Below, piece after piece: positions 31,307-44,753 of a stretch of DNA of 64,000 bases. Positions within the stretch are counted from its first letter, which is position 1, and every line of letters begins with the position of its first letter. Where the stretch lies: the NCBI RefSeq assembly GCF_020497125.1, contig NC_059082.1, positions 65,426,948-65,490,947 on the forward strand, given 5' to 3'. The position numbers and the translations under genes were made by a program. The notes below the pieces were generated by a model, which was given only the letters and a program-made list of their open reading frames with translations, had not been told where the DNA came from and searched no databases. The DNA is from Mauremys mutica (Eukaryota > Chordata > Testudines > Geoemydidae).

Positions 31307-32600
31307 GTTACCAACTTTCTCTAATCTCAATTGTTATTTCAGTCTTTTCAGTTGACCTGCAACTGCTCAAATAGCAGAAAGCAGGACATTGAGGATGCTC
31401 TCTTTTTTTTTATAAGTGCAGCGCGGTTGCCACAGAAATCTTCCAATAAAAGCAGAAGAGTCTTCTTTAGGTATTGCATATCCTTGCCAGCCTTACTCAG
31501 AATATGCTGAAAGACAGATAAAGAAATGAAATGGAGATGACACCTATAGGGCTAGTTTGAAGTAATGCAAGGTTCTACACACTGTCACAAGGCTCTCCTG
31601 TGACCTCATCCCTCCACGTGTAGATGTGGTGGCAGGAGCCCTTCTTAGAGGTGCAGGAGCAGCAGCAGGAATCTCTTATCTTCCCTTTATCCTGGAGAGA
31701 GGCTGAGGTGGAAGTAGAGTGGCCCCAGTATTTACTCAAGTAACTAGAGTGAGTGGGTTGAGCTCACTGTGCCCTTGCTCTCCTGCCACACTTGAGGCTC
31801 CCTGCTGTTGTGGAATTGGTGGGGTGCCTCAGAGCAGCGAGTCATGGACTTAATAGCCCATAGAGATGTGTGGCATCAGTGACCCTGTTAAAAGTTATTG
31901 TCACAGGTGGTCGGCAGCCTCAGGCAAACGTCACCTCATCAGTTACACTCAGGTCACGTTATTAAGCATTTCTTTGCAACCATAAGGGCTAAAAAATTCC
32001 TTTGTTAAAAAAATGGACAGCTGAGATTCTGACCTTATCATTTAGCTCCAGAGTTGATGCTCTAGGCACAGACCTGTAGCACCTACACCTTAGTCTAGTC
32101 TTGGTCACCTGCCTTATCTAAGTCCTAGTAAAAGAAGGGAAGATTCTGACCCTTATTGAGAAGAATAACTGCAACTTATTGAGGTTCTTCACTAACACAT
32201 GGTGCTGTGGATGATGTTTTGCTGTGAGCAATAATGTCACTAAATAGTAAACAAAAGAAGCTTTAGAATTTAGGAGAAGCTTAGATCTTTGGCGCTGTGC
32301 CTCAAATTATTCAAAGGTGAATAATTAGCTTTTAAAGAATTTTATGAAAGAATCTCAGTAAATTACTCAGAGTTCATTTTCTTCCTCGGTTTTATTGGTT
32401 GCAATGATGAATGGAAGACAAAGAAATGTATGTCTAAATGTAGATAAAATAGCAAAAAGTCTGAAGGTGAGATGGTAAAAGAAAGTGTGCATTTGATGGA
32501 GTGCAGTGCAGGGTAGTGAACTTAGTGCCAAGTTGTGGCCTTCCATGGATTGTCACATGGAAAAGAATTGCAGGAAAAAAGAGGTTGGGACAGAAATTAT
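31307..32600. other. Non-coding DNA, no gene seen
   Basis: AT-rich to mixed sequence after element D. I see no reading frame or repeat end that can be named. Confidence 0.5.
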
Positions 32601-32619
32601 ATTGGGTCTCTTTGATGAC

Positions 32620-33219
32620 ATGGCTTCCTCTCACTGGCAGAAAGGGGGTGAAAAGCAGCCCCAGGGAGGCTGTGCCAAGGCAGCCAATTAGAAATTGGCT
32701 CAGAGGAGCAGCCAATCGTGGCCCATCAGGCTCTGATAAGAAGGGCTGCAGAGCAGAGTTCAGTAGCTGACTGGAGCTCAAAAGGAGAAGACCAGGCCCC
32801 TAGCACGAGGAAGGCTTGCTATCACCTGGGACAGAGCAGTGTTGCAAGCAGGGACTGGGGGAGCTAGAGAGAGCTCCTGGCTGGCTGCTAGGGCCTGCAA
32901 GCTCAGGCCCTGAGGTAAGGCAGAAGAGGGTGCTGGAGCCACATGGGAAGCGGTCCTGGGACAATGGTCTGCAGTTGCCACTGAGGGAGTGGCTGGACAG
33001 AGGTTGCAGGTCTCCCAGAAGGGGGGGAACCCAGAGTGTGGCACAGCTGGAGGGCAGTGTCACTGAAGAGGACACCGCTGTCCTGGGAGTGGTGTGGGTC
33101 CTGGAACAAAAGTAATGGTGTCAGTGCACCACCAGAGGAGGGTGCCCTGGCAAATAGAGCTAATTCCCGTGAGAGCTGACAGGAAGTGCCAGAGTGGTGA
33201 GTGAAGCCCATCACAGTCT
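32620..33219 (+). mobile_element. LTR-like block related to 6412-7256
   Basis: It has CCAAT-like 'cagccaatcgtggccc', then 'ctgataagaagggctgcag', 'ggccctgaggtaagg' and an end in 'gtgaagcccatcaca'. The same order of motifs is seen at 6412-7256. It is probably a diverged LTR of the same retroelement family. The left edge is not certain, and no internal retroviral genes are attached. Confidence 0.45.
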
Positions 33220-33461
33220 CCTTGAAAGTCTCATCACAAGTGGGAGAGGTTTCAAAACCTATGGAAGAGGTGGGTGTTTCCCCTCTGAAGATGTGTCACA
33301 CCATTGTGGATTCTCTAGGCCCAAAAAGCGAAAAGGAATCAGTGTTGTAAAGGGGCAACTTTTCTGGATTCTCTTTCCTCCTGCTGGAGCTGGGCATTTG
33401 ATAGGCCAGGCAGCCCTCCAGGAGGGGGTTCAGGTGCACAGCCTGACTTACTCCTATAGCT

Positions 33462-33870
33462 GATTAGAAATTTTCTAACTGTTTTTCTGTTGGAAAATGC
33501 CAGCTCCTCAAAATAAAACGTTCCTATGGGAACATGTATGTCAATGAAATTTCCGATGGAGCTCAGGGTTCTCGGCAGCCCACCTTGTGAGAAACATGGG
33601 GAGCTAGGGCTTCTATGCTCCAGCTCCCCAGCAGCCCACTTGGTGGGCTACTATGGAACCAGGGCTCCCAGGCTTAAAAGCTCCTAGGGAGGCTGGGAGC
33701 CTGGGGAGCATATTTAATTTCAGAAATACCAAAATATCGCCACTGCAATGTTTCTGAAATGAATATTGCAAAACTTCACTTCCACAGACCATCTGTTTTA
33801 GCTTTTCATCCCAATTCATGATGAAAAAATTTCCTTGAAATTTTTCACTGAAATGAAATTCAGTTGCCCA
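33462..33870. mobile_element. Foldback-type MITE remnant
   Basis: The left side 'tttttctgttggaaaatgcc' and right side 'tccttgaaatttttcactg', with 'cattgaaattt'-like arms around a GC-rich centre, resemble in texture the 751-bp foldback element at 58257-59007. Ends and target duplication are not defined. Confidence 0.35.
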
Positions 33871-33900
33871 CCCAGCAGTACTTACTGCTGTTTCAAACAA

Positions 33901-33968
33901 GGAGGCAAGGTGGGTAAGGTTGTCTCTCTAATATCCTGAGACTGACATGGCTACAACTACACTGCACA
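33901..33968 (+). repeat. Short Penelope-like 3' end fragment
   Basis: 'ggaggcaaggtgggtaaggt', 'tctctctaatatcctgagac' and 'tgacatggctacaac' match the same terminal wording seen at 2788-3028 and 60905-61062. Confidence 0.55.
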
Positions 33969-33969
33969 C

Positions 33970-35050
33970 TTCAACGAAAGGTGACTAAGCACTAACATCA
34001 ACATCTCATTTCTAGCAGATCCAGACAGTTCAGTTTCCTTACTTTTACAGTGTTTCTCTAAAATAGAGACATGGATGAGATTTAGGTGGCTTAATGCAGG
34101 GGGAAAGCTACCAGGTAATGCTGATTAGCAGAAGGAACCGATGAAGGTTGTGTGAGACACATCTATTGGTGATTAAGTCCACCTGTTCCCAAGAGCTTTG
34201 CATTCATGGGATCTGATGTGAGTGCTTTCCTATAATTTCCTTTAAAATGCAGGTGTTTCTCTTCAAAGTTCTTTCAAGAAGACATGCTATAGGAGAAGAT
34301 GAAATATGGAATGGTTAGTATGTGAAAACAGGTGGGTCTTTATAAGTGATCTATTGTGTGAAGTGTGTATTTTCTGGAATTGGGGTTTGTTTAGTATATC
34401 ATTGAGTAAATAAAACAGAGGTGGGTGGGAAGAATTCAGGAGGAGATAAAACAAAATGTTAAATTCTAGGTATTTAGTCTTATTATGACATTCATGCTAA
34501 ATCATTTTCTCAGCTCTTCCCCTCAGTGTATAGGATGCTTTCATGTTTTAGATCTTGCTATAATTGTCACTATCTGTGGACCAATAAAATTTACTTAAAA
34601 AAATGTGACTAATGTATAACACTTTGTGAAGGGTAAGCAAGGAGATTGCAACACAAGCTGGAGAAGTGCTGTAATAAATTATAGATTCAATAAATTATTG
34701 TACCCTGTAGAGTTTCAATTACAGAAACACATAGTTTACACACATAATTACTGAAGAAGCACATCTACTCTGAATTACAGGAGATAAATTCTTCTGATTG
34801 TATATTTAGTTGCAAGGATAGCAATCGCAGACACACACCCAAGCTCTAATACAATCTTTTCAGCAGTAAAACATACTACTAGATGAGGAGTGTGGAAAAT
34901 GCTGATAAGAGGCTGTTGATTCATATTCACACAGATAATGAATGAGGCAAGCTAATTGCTAAGCAAGACCTTTGAAAGTTGGCTATTAATCTAGACAGAT
35001 TTTATCCTATAGATGTCTTCCAAAGCTGGTTATTTGAGGTCATTTATCTT
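33970..35050. other. Non-coding DNA, possible conserved element
   Basis: No gene is seen. Bases 34870-35010 ('ttgattcatattcacacag', 'gataatgaatgaggcaagc') are unique, AT-rich and low in repeats. Conservation cannot be judged here. Confidence 0.4.
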
Positions 35051-35052
35051 CA

Positions 35053-35071
35053 CGTGTGTGTGTGTATGTAT

Positions 35072-35117
<46 letters not shown>

Positions 35118-35118
35118 G
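35053..35118. repeat. (TG)n/(TA)n microsatellite
   Basis: A run of 'gtgtgtgtgt', then 'atgtatgtatgtgtg', then about 15 TA units. The frame spanning it is a by-product of the repeat. Confidence 0.95.
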
Positions 35119-37852
35119 TCATTAGGGTCAGTGTGAAGAACATCAGAGATACCTGTGTTTTTTTTATGAATATTGCATGTATCTCTGTGTGTTTGTAATG
35201 TGGCCTACTATATGGAGCAGCACTAAGGATTATCTTAGTCCTGGGTGATTTTTATAGTCAAGGCAGACAATGAATCTAACTGAATTGCCAATTAATTAAT
35301 TTGCCAGGCACTAATTCCTTTGAAGTTTACCTCGACCAGTTTGGAATCAGGAGTCTGGCTTGACCAGGAGTCTGGTACATTGACTCCAACTATATTATTC
35401 ACATAACTGCTGGAACATATAGAACAGCAGGAGAAGAGTTCATCAGTAAAAGCCATGGGATACTGCCAGTTCCTTGTTTACTTAAACACTGCAAATTAAG
35501 CTGTCAGTTTAATAAGACTCTAGCAATGCTAGTATCTGGGGAGCCAAACTGGTGATGGGCAATGTCTGCCCAGCCTTTGCAACTCTGTTTTTTTCATTAA
35601 TTTCTGAGGGCAGAAGCTGCAACTTCCTACTGTTCCATAGAGTGGTTAATCTGTGTCTCTCTGGCATTTATGAGTAATTGTTCATCTGATACACTTTTGT
35701 TAATAAGCTTGGTGCTATGCTTTGTGCTTCTTGCATTGGAACAGCGGCTAGCATGTGTCTGTTAAATACCCTGGGTTTTCTTGTGAGCATGTTCACAATG
35801 AGGCTATTTACAGTATCATCCAGCACAAAGTCCCTGAGACTGAATGGTAGAGTGGCTGTAATTGGCTGGTGGTAGAGGTGGCTCTTACAGTCCGTCTGCT
35901 TCCCGCAGCCATTGGCAAGAGCACATTGGCTTCCACCATCCCAGTTTCAGGGCAGGGTTAATCAGGGCAGAGGTTGCAAAGATCAAGGCCCTGGTCATGT
36001 TTAGGTTTGCTTTTCCAGGCCTCTCCAAACTACTACCATTCTAGAATGTGAATGTGTATTTACCTTCCCTACATGGCAGAATCATAGCAAACAATTGGCT
36101 TCCTCTGGAGTTAATGTTAATGCCATTCTGCAGGTTGGATGCCAAATGCATGATGCCAAAGCTGTATGGCTGGCACCTTTCCCTTGAAGGCTAGGCCCAT
36201 TATGTCTGGAAAATGTATAGCAAACACAAGGCCCTAATCTTGTTCCCATAGCATCAGGGTAGCTATTCTTTTGCAACTTAATGCCATTATAATGCTTTCC
36301 TTTAAGCTGTGTCCTGCTTTTTAGCATAACTCTCTCCACATTTGATAACTTACTTTTGAAACACCTCTGAGATTGCTGCTAAAAGAGGTTTATAACTGTT
36401 CAGACACAATCAGTTTAAACTGAGACTATTTTAGAAAAAGAGACAAAGTGGTGAGTTTGAGGTTCCTTGCACGCTGTCTGAGCCTTGAGGAAAACACCTG
36501 GGTGCAGCTGCATTTGGATTTTAATTTTATTTGCTGAATGGAAATTCATTTTCCTGACAGTACTGCCTGTGGTTTACAAGTGCTAACGTATCAAAGAATT
36601 CAATATTTGTCACAAATAGTGGGTAAGCCACATAAAGAGGATTGGGGCACATTTCTTAGGCATGTATATCAATACTAAATGATGGTATGGAGTCTTCCTT
36701 CATTTGGAAAATATGTTCCTTTTTCCTACCATTGGCAGCTAGTGATGGTCCCCAATCCTTGGATTCATGCAACCCTGATCTTCTAAGGTGTTCAGAATCC
36801 AAATTCTGAACCTGATTGGGACCAGAATGTTGCAGACAGTCCCTGTCAGCCTGGATCTCCTCATCACCAAATTTAGGGAAATTTCAAATAAGGATCTTCA
36901 TCCAAATTTTACAGCATGTGCCAATCTCTTCTGAAAATGAGAATTTACAAAATACTTACCTTGCCATACCAGGAATATACTATAATATGTCAATGTAAAA
37001 TGAATTTCCTATGCTTATTTACAAAACAGTGTTCAGTTCATTTTGTGAGTATTATGATGCGCTGGGGCATGTGTTTCTGGTCTGTTCATCCATATATTGG
37101 CAATCACCTGACATGGTTTTTATATAACATTCCACTGCTTGTCTTCATGGACATAAGCGATACTGTCCAGTTTTGTTTAACTTATAAGTAGTTTTCAATT
37201 TATGGAAAAAACTATATTTTTCTAATATGAAGTGATTTATAGCAGAAAAATCAAATGGAAGAACATTAATTTCAAGTCTATTTAAATCTCTGGATTAGAT
37301 ACCAGGAGTTCCACATGTGGTTTGGACTTTCCCTATCTTTCTCCTCCTATCTCCCATTGACACAGCAACTAAGTTCACTGGACTCTTACAGAATAAAGCC
37401 ACTTCCAAGTCTTACTTTCTTTTTGCAAAGGTTGAGCCAGTTTTAAATCAAAGTGTAACATGCTTCCCTCCATCTAAGTGCAGCATTGCCATTAACATCA
37501 TTTGTCTGGCCCCAAGTGCCTATTTCAAAAGCTATATCAGGAACTTAATGAACTTCCACTGTAGTTGCTTACAGGAAGCATACTGACTTGAAAATGGCCT
37601 GGTTGCACCCTCAAAGTATTACTGTGAGCCAGGCATGGGCAGCTAAGTGAGAAGGAGGTGGGACAGCTGAGCCATGTGAAATTCTCTTTTAAAGGTCACT
37701 TGTTTAGGCACCTGGCTCAATAGAGCTTCATAAGTGTCAGATGTCCTCTAGAAGGTTTTGATTTCGTTTGTAAAAACTACAGTGAGAGCTATTAAGGGTG
37801 CCTGATTCTGCTTTTTATAAGTCCAAGTTTAATGCCAAGGATGCCCATTGTC
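35119..37852. other. Non-coding DNA, no gene seen
   Basis: About 2.7 kb of mixed AT-rich sequence without recognised coding or transposon features. Confidence 0.5.
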
Positions 37853-37860
37853 AGCAGAGC

Positions 37861-38238
37861 TAGGGTGACCATTTTGGCCGGGACAGTCCCTTTTTTAAAC
37901 TCTGTCCTGGCCATCCCTATTTTTGGCAAAACTGGGCATTTGATCAGTTGGGAAGAGCACACAGAACAAATGCCCACTTTTGTCAAAAAATAAAACGGGT
38001 GCAGAGGAACATGCAGGGTGCGAGGGGGGGTGTGCCAGCTCCTGGGGGAGGGGGAGCAGGGCTTGTGCGGGGGACAGTCAGGGTTCCAGCAACAGCCTCT
38101 TGTAGGGGCAGCCAAAGTTACAGCGATCAACAACCCCAGCCTTACAGGGGAGGTGTGAGGGGGAGCATGTGTGGGCAGGCGGCTCAGGTCAGCCCCGTGC
38201 AGTGTCCCGTTTTCCCTTTGGGATATATGGTCACCCTA
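37861..38238. mobile_element. hAT-type MITE with TAGGGTGACCA ends
   Basis: The left end is 'tagggtgaccattttggcc'. The right end reverse complements to 'tagggtgaccatatatccc'. A perfect 8-bp duplication, 'agcagagc', flanks it (37853-37860 and 38239-38246). The 8-bp duplication and short inverted ends fit the hAT superfamily. It has no transposase. The ends are the same as those of the larger element at 61941-63099. Confidence 0.9.
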
Positions 38239-38246
38239 AGCAGAGC

Positions 38247-41200
38247 ACTGAAGGCCTGAGGGAGGCAGGGAGCCAGATAAAAATGAGAGAGCAAATACAA
38301 AAAGATCCCAGTGGGGGCAAATTCTCCTCTCAGATACCTGTATTTAACACCCCTTGTAGGAGTAGTGTGGAAGGGTAACATTTGGGTTACAAGCTTCTGG
38401 TAGCTGCATGTTTCCAAAGCCTGCAATACTGTACTGAAAATGGCATTCAATGCCAGAAGCACAAAAATGCTTTTGAAATGCCTTGTTCTTGGAGCAGGTT
38501 AAGATGGAATCCTTGGATCTTGGGGACATGGGCTTGGTGTTCTAAGGTGGCCCTGCTATCGCAGTGATAAATTAAGAGACTGTCTGTGATGGGAAGGGAA
38601 GACCAAGCTCTTATTCAAGGACATGTGTGTTAGGAACTAGGATGAGCAGGAAGGTAAAGTTTGTCTGGATGAAGGAGAGTGGAAGAAGAGCTTTGCCGCC
38701 TCTCAAGGAGTCTCTCTAGGCACGGCCCAGGAAAAGGAGCTTGTAGAGAGAGGGTAATGTCTTTTCCAGGACCTGAAATTTTGTTTTGATGGCTCCTAGC
38801 CCTATCTTAATCAACCCTATGTTTCCATCCACTCCACCCCACTCTCAAGAGCCCAGTTACATATTATGTATGTTGGTATCTATTATGTAGGTACAGTACA
38901 CTTGTCTGGTGCTAAGGCTTTCTTGCCTATGTTTCAGGCCCAATCCTGCAAGGTGCTGAGGCTCTCCTGTGAAGAAGTGATTACCTTTAGTTCCCACTAA
39001 CTTCAAAGGGAACTGACAGGTGTCAGCATCTTGCTGGATCAGGCTCTTCATGCTTGTATTCAAGTGGACTTTAAACATTCATGTGATATTGCTAACAAGA
39101 CCCAATCAGCTGATCATTAAGTTACTGTCTTGTTCTGAAACTGGAAGACTTGCTGCAATTAATATTGGCATAAGATTGTGGTGGTGCTTTTGTGTGTTGC
39201 TCCTTTATATTTCCAAGAACCATCCACGCAACCATTTTGTTTTCAGAGCCCTTGCAGTCTGTAACGAGGAGCAAGACACACTGATTTCTTGTCAGGATAT
39301 TTTGGCTTAAGGAAAAGCAACATGAAAACAGTCATTTGCACTGAGGGAAGGTGGTGGTTCTGTGTATGGAAGAAACATAACATGTATCATTTACAAGCAT
39401 TGAAATGTGCGATGGGACAACACACGGAGAGAAACTGTGATGTGAACTTTTTTTAGTGTGGTGTTTTTTTTTAATTTGCTCAGTGTTCGGGAATAAGGTT
39501 TTTCTTGTGTTAAATCTAATCATTTGGTTCTAACATTAGCATACCCCATCCTCAGCTGATGAAACATGCACATACTATCATACATATATCCATTGATTCA
39601 GATTTATTTAACTCTGAAACAATAGATCAAAAAAGTGCTTGCAATAGAATATGTATTTAGCTTTAGCTCTCTCTTCTCATTTAGGAATATTTTTTCTTTT
39701 TCTTTTTAAAAGATCATTTCTCTAAAGATTTCCTTGAATTTTCCAATGGCAGGTGTGAGAGTCATCAAGAAAAATAGGGGAAAAAATAACCCTAAAGCTC
39801 ACTGGAGATGAGGTTTCTGAACATCAGACACAGCAGGGATTTTTTTCTATGGGTTCAAATGCCTTGTAGGAACAGCATGTGGTCTCTAATGAAGTTCATG
39901 AATTGACAATCCATAAAGTGATCTCACTGGTGACTTTTTTTTTCTTTTCTTTTTTTTTACTTTCACTTTAAAATGAAAGTGAGATTATAATGATAGCTGA
40001 TTTAAAGTCTCCTGATGCTGACAGATAATGAATCAAATTGGCCCTAGTTATAAAATGAGCCCCTAGAAGAAAATTATAATCAAACTCCTAAGTGGTTATA
40101 ATCGCTAAGGAACAGAGTAGAAGGCTATTTAAATAATGCTCCAGCTGTAGGCAGTGTGAAGGGTTTACACAAGCCTTGAATCTTTTATTTCTTACTTTGT
40201 CACAATTATTATCTTAAAGTGAACAAAAACATTTCTAAAAGCCATTACGCTGTGTGACACACAATACTCCACTTCCTGAAAAATGATCAAGGGGATTTGA
40301 TATCACATTCTTTTTTTAAATGGGTACGTGGGTAGGGTCCTTTTTTAGTATGGCTCCTGGTCTTCCCTTCATAGTGAGGACACACTAACAATCTGTGCTT
40401 ATTTACAGTGTCTCTTTAATTAAGAAGCTTTTGAGGTAAAGCATATAAGAATTTTACAAATGTGTTCTAGGCATAGGGCTAGGTTTAGTGTAACCTCAGG
40501 TGCAGGGACTCCAATGGCAGAAAATCCAATGGTGAAGGTATTTATGATGGGAAGCTGCAGGGATCTGCAAGCAGAGGTTAGGATAGCCCCAGGTGATTGA
40601 TGTATTTATTTAGCATCACTGACCCAGGCTCCACTAGTAGTGCCCTGGTGGAAACTGAAGCTGCTTTTCACCTCTAGTGGGAAGTCTGAGGAAGGATAGG
40701 CAGGGGATATATTCCTTCTGGGGCATGGCTGTGATGACTCAGGAAAGTGCAATTTTACAACTCCTTGTAACAGCAAGAGGAATATATTTTCACATCCTGT
40801 GACAGGGTCTAGGGGTGCTACCTGGTCCCTGGTGAATAATTTGTTGTTTTCCAGCTTGACTGCCCCTGCTGCTTGCACAGATGCTCAGAAGAAGGACTGT
40901 AGTTTTGACTAATGGGAGAATGCTTTTGGGTGGCTAGGACTGCATACCAACATGTGATAAGAATAGAAGTTTTCTGATTTCTTTCTGGCTACATTAATTT
41001 GTTATAAACACTAACCCTTGAGATAAGGCCAGGCTGACTGCCATTGTTTCTTCTCTCATCTAGTCGGGGGTTACATATTGAATATAACTCCCAAGGAAGA
41101 TGATGGCCGGTGTCAACAGATAACAAACCTATTGCAGATGTGTGTTAAAGCATAGCTGTTGGAAGAAGTCATTGGCCCTACTCACATTAGTAAGGCAAGC

Positions 41201-44200
41201 AGGTTTCAGCTCCCACCACCCAGAAATCACACTGAGATGAAGAGTAAAAATATTACTAACAGAATTCTAAGTTAAGCACTAAAGCTGGTTCTGCAGTGCT
41301 AATGCTAAATTCGTTATCCCTGACAATGTGAAGAGCAATGAGAAGGTAAATGTCAGAAGTTCAGAGTTTGATAAAACACCATTGTAAAATTATGTGGTCA
41401 GGGTTTCAGTTAGTCTTGAAGTGATCCATGGACACCATCTGGTATTGTTTTTGTGTATGTAATTTAGTACAGTACCCATGAGGCTACTGCTTGTTGAATG
41501 AAGTGAATGATCTAGATGAAATCAAAACCAGTAATGTGAAAGAAGAGAAACAGAGGCAATTAACATTTTGTGTGTAGATGCAGAAGGGTGTGAGGTTTTA
41601 CTCCCTGGGGATGATTCTATCATACAGGAAAATGCCCACTTCTCATGAACATTAACTCTTAGCTATAATGCCACAAAGTTCTCTTGGGCAGGGATTATGA
41701 TAATATGTAAGCTAGGTCTAACTGCCTAGCAAAAAGAAACATACAGAAGGAAAAACTGAGAGCCTTAAAAGGAATATGCAGGATAGGAGGAGAGCCACAG
41801 TGAATGATCTTAACATACAAAATGGAGATAATCCTTCCTTATGCTAATCACCGCATTTATTCTTTGTTAAATTTGCCAAGTAAATTATTTATCGACATCC
41901 ATCACAGCTCTTTACAGCATTAAAAACAACCCTTTATCATTCATTAATTCAGGAAATTGAAATGTAATATCTCTTCCTTCATATTATGGGGGTGGGTTTG
42001 TGAAAGGTTTTAAGCTGTTTATTATTTTATGTACAAAATATATTAACTCAATCTCTTCACAGAAAGGAATCTACCTAATCAATGAAGGTTGAGAAACAGG
42101 GTCTAAATGGCCTAATGATTTGGGAGCTGGGAATCTGATTCAACTCTAGCTGTGAGGCTGAATGAATTAGGGACAGATTCTTTCACCTTTCTGTACATTG
42201 TGTAGCATCTTAGTCCACTGTGGTTCTGTTCAACATGAGTGAGGGCAGCAGAATCAGTCCATCAATGGTTGTAAAATACTTTAAGTGTCAGGTGGTAAAG
42301 AAATGCAAAGTATTATACTAAGGCAGATCTACTGTGACCCTGTTAGTCTCTCTCTGTTCAGTTATGTGGATCTTAATGCTAAGCAGAACAATGGCCACAA
42401 TGGCTCTGATTTTGTATCTTTCTCTGGATAATTCATTTTTAAACAGATTGTCCCTGCTGGTGGTTGTGTCAAGAAAGACAAATCTTGCATTCTCTTATTT
42501 TGTTCCAGTTTATTGCTTCTCTTATTCATGCACTCCTCAAATTTATTTTCAGTTGCTCTTTTCCATAGTGCACTATGGATTTAGGGCTAGACAGTAATTA
42601 GAACATGTGGCCCATAGTTAAGAGTGCAACATAAGGAGACATTGTGCCTCAAGAATGCCTCTGGGTACTACCCTGCCCCTGTTCTGCTGTTGCAGTGGGG
42701 AAGGGGGTTGTTGGCGAAAGTAATGGAGCATAGTTGCAGCCATCTACTTTAGCTGACTCACATATGGGCATTACCCTTACACTCTTCACCAGTTGCTCCT
42801 ATAAGGAAAGGTCTGTACTCTTTTGAGTGTGCTAGGGCAGGCAGTCCAGTGTGGACCACACAGAGCGGCATGCTTTCTCCATTCTAACTCCCGGCATGGC
42901 TAGCCCTTGAGGAGCAAGTGTAATACAGATACCATGGCTTCTCAGCAGACTATACAAATCTTGCAGTACTACAACACTCAGAATCCCAGCTGGCTTTTTG
43001 TTTTGTAGCAGAGAGTTGGGAATGTTAAAGGACAAAATAATCCAATGGTCCATCAAAGGCTGTTCCTATAAATCAGGGAATACAAATATCTCAACCTCAC
43101 AACCTTCTTGATCGAGTCACATACAGGCTACTAGGAATTTTGTTTAGTTTCCTATATTTTAAGACGTGCCCAGTGTCATCTGTATTAATCGTTAAAACTC
43201 TTGAATGAATTGCTGCAGGAGTCTACCAATTAATGTGTTCTGTCATTTTAAAGTACCCTCGTGTCTCATGTCATCTTGTTGCTATCTCTTTGCTACCCTC
43301 CAGCACTGACTATTTTTACTGTGTCTAATAGCAACAGACAGTGGGGGATGGCAGGTTTAAACCTTTCCTGTCAGTATGAGGAAATTGAAAGTCTCTACAG
43401 CCTCTTTCTCAAATCTCTTTACAACTCACACAAATGTGAATTCTTTCAGGGCATGATTTTGCCACCCTTACTCATGTTGAGTAATGCCTTACTCTGCAAG
43501 TGGTGCATTTGATTTGAATGGGATCATACTACTCAACAAGAATAAGGGTGGCTGACTCACCCTTGAAGAGAGTGCTCCGATAGCCAGTACAGAATGCATG
43601 AAATCACTCAGGGATATTCCTCTTTTTGTGAAAATGTAGCTATATGGCCCTCATAAGTACCTGGATAGAGAGAAAAAAGGGAAGAAGCAGGCATGCCCGG
43701 AGGCAAATCTATGTAAAGATTGATGGTTCTGCTGCAGTGGGCTGTTTGTCATAAGGGGAGCTGTGTGTGAATGTATGTAAAGGGAACCCTCAGCAGTGAG
43801 GCAAAGTTTTATAGCTAGCACAGTTTCCTTACAAAGTGTGACTTTCTTTAGAAGCAAGGTGAACTGAGGTAGGAATAAAGTTTTTTTTATTTTAAATTTC
43901 ACTTCAGGTATAAATGTGAGTTTTTGAAAAGAATTAGACACCAAGGTTTTGAATTTTTATACTAGTCTCTTCTGGTGCCCTCTTTGTGCATTCATATTGT
44001 TATAAAAGAGCACTGTTTTCTATTGCTTGCCTTTCAGATTTTTCATTAAAACGCATTGCTAGCAGAGACATCCTGTGGGCATAAATAATGACTTTTTAAA
44101 AAAATAATATTCCTATATAAATAGATTTTTAATGCTAACAAGCAGAAATTCAACTGTTTTGTGTATTTGTTTTTAGCCAAACATACATGTTACCCTATCC

Positions 44201-44203
44201 ATT
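38247..44203. other. Long AT-rich non-coding stretch
   Basis: No gene is recognised in almost 6 kb. A short palindromic repeat sits at 38938-39050 ('aatcctgcaaggtgctgag' against 'cagcatcttgctggatcagg'). The segments 39950-40140 and 41780-41960 are unique, AT-rich and repeat-poor, like conserved non-coding elements, but this is only a textural impression. Confidence 0.45.
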
Positions 44204-44211
44204 GCATTGAT

Positions 44212-44745
44212 CAGGTTGGGTGCAAAAGATGTTTCGCGCCCTAGGTGAAACTTCCACCTTGCGCCCCCCCCCCCCCCGAGCCCTGTGGCAGCTCCCTGCT
44301 CCCCCTCCGCCCTGAGGTGCCCCCACGGCAGCTCCCCCCAGCCCCAGGAGCCATGTGGCAGCTCCCCGCCCCAGCTCACCACTGCTCCGCCTCCTCCCCG
44401 AGCATGCCGTCGCCGCTCCACTTCTCCCGTCTCCCAGGCTTGTGGCACCAATCAGTTTGGCACCACAAGCCTGGGAGGGAGAGAAGCAGAGCGGGGCAGC
44501 GTGCTCAGGGGAGGAGGCGGAGCAGAGGTGAGCGAGGGCAGGGAGCGGTTCCCCTGTCACACACCCCCTTACTTGCTGCAGGCGGCCATCCCCACGCCCC
44601 CCAGCCCCAGGTCCCTCCGCCTAAATGCCAATGACAACTGGGGTGGCCGAAGATCTGGTCACCACCGAAGGGCCCGAAATGCCACCCCACGAATGCTAGC
44701 GCCCTAGGCGACTGCCTAGGTCGCCTAATGGGTTGCACGGCCCTG
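44212..44745. mobile_element. GC-rich foldback hAT-type element
   Basis: It is flanked by a perfect 8-bp duplication 'gcattgat' (44204-44211 and 44746-44753). The ends are 'caggttgggtgcaa' and, reverse complemented, 'cagggccgtgcaa'. Inside, 44374-44449 and 44459-44533 are long inverted arms around a loop of roughly 9 bases ('aatcagttt'). The long frames on both strands result from the GC-rich palindrome and do not resemble proteins. A piece like 44510-44600 recurs at about 55495-55599. Confidence 0.85.
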
Positions 44746-44753
44746 GCATTGAT

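Noticed and set aside
35013..35198. 61-codon frame rich in Tyr and Ile
   Set aside because: It is the translation of the TG/TA microsatellite.
44195..44707. Frames of 120-140 codons on both strands
   Set aside because: By-products of a GC-rich palindrome in a hAT-type element.
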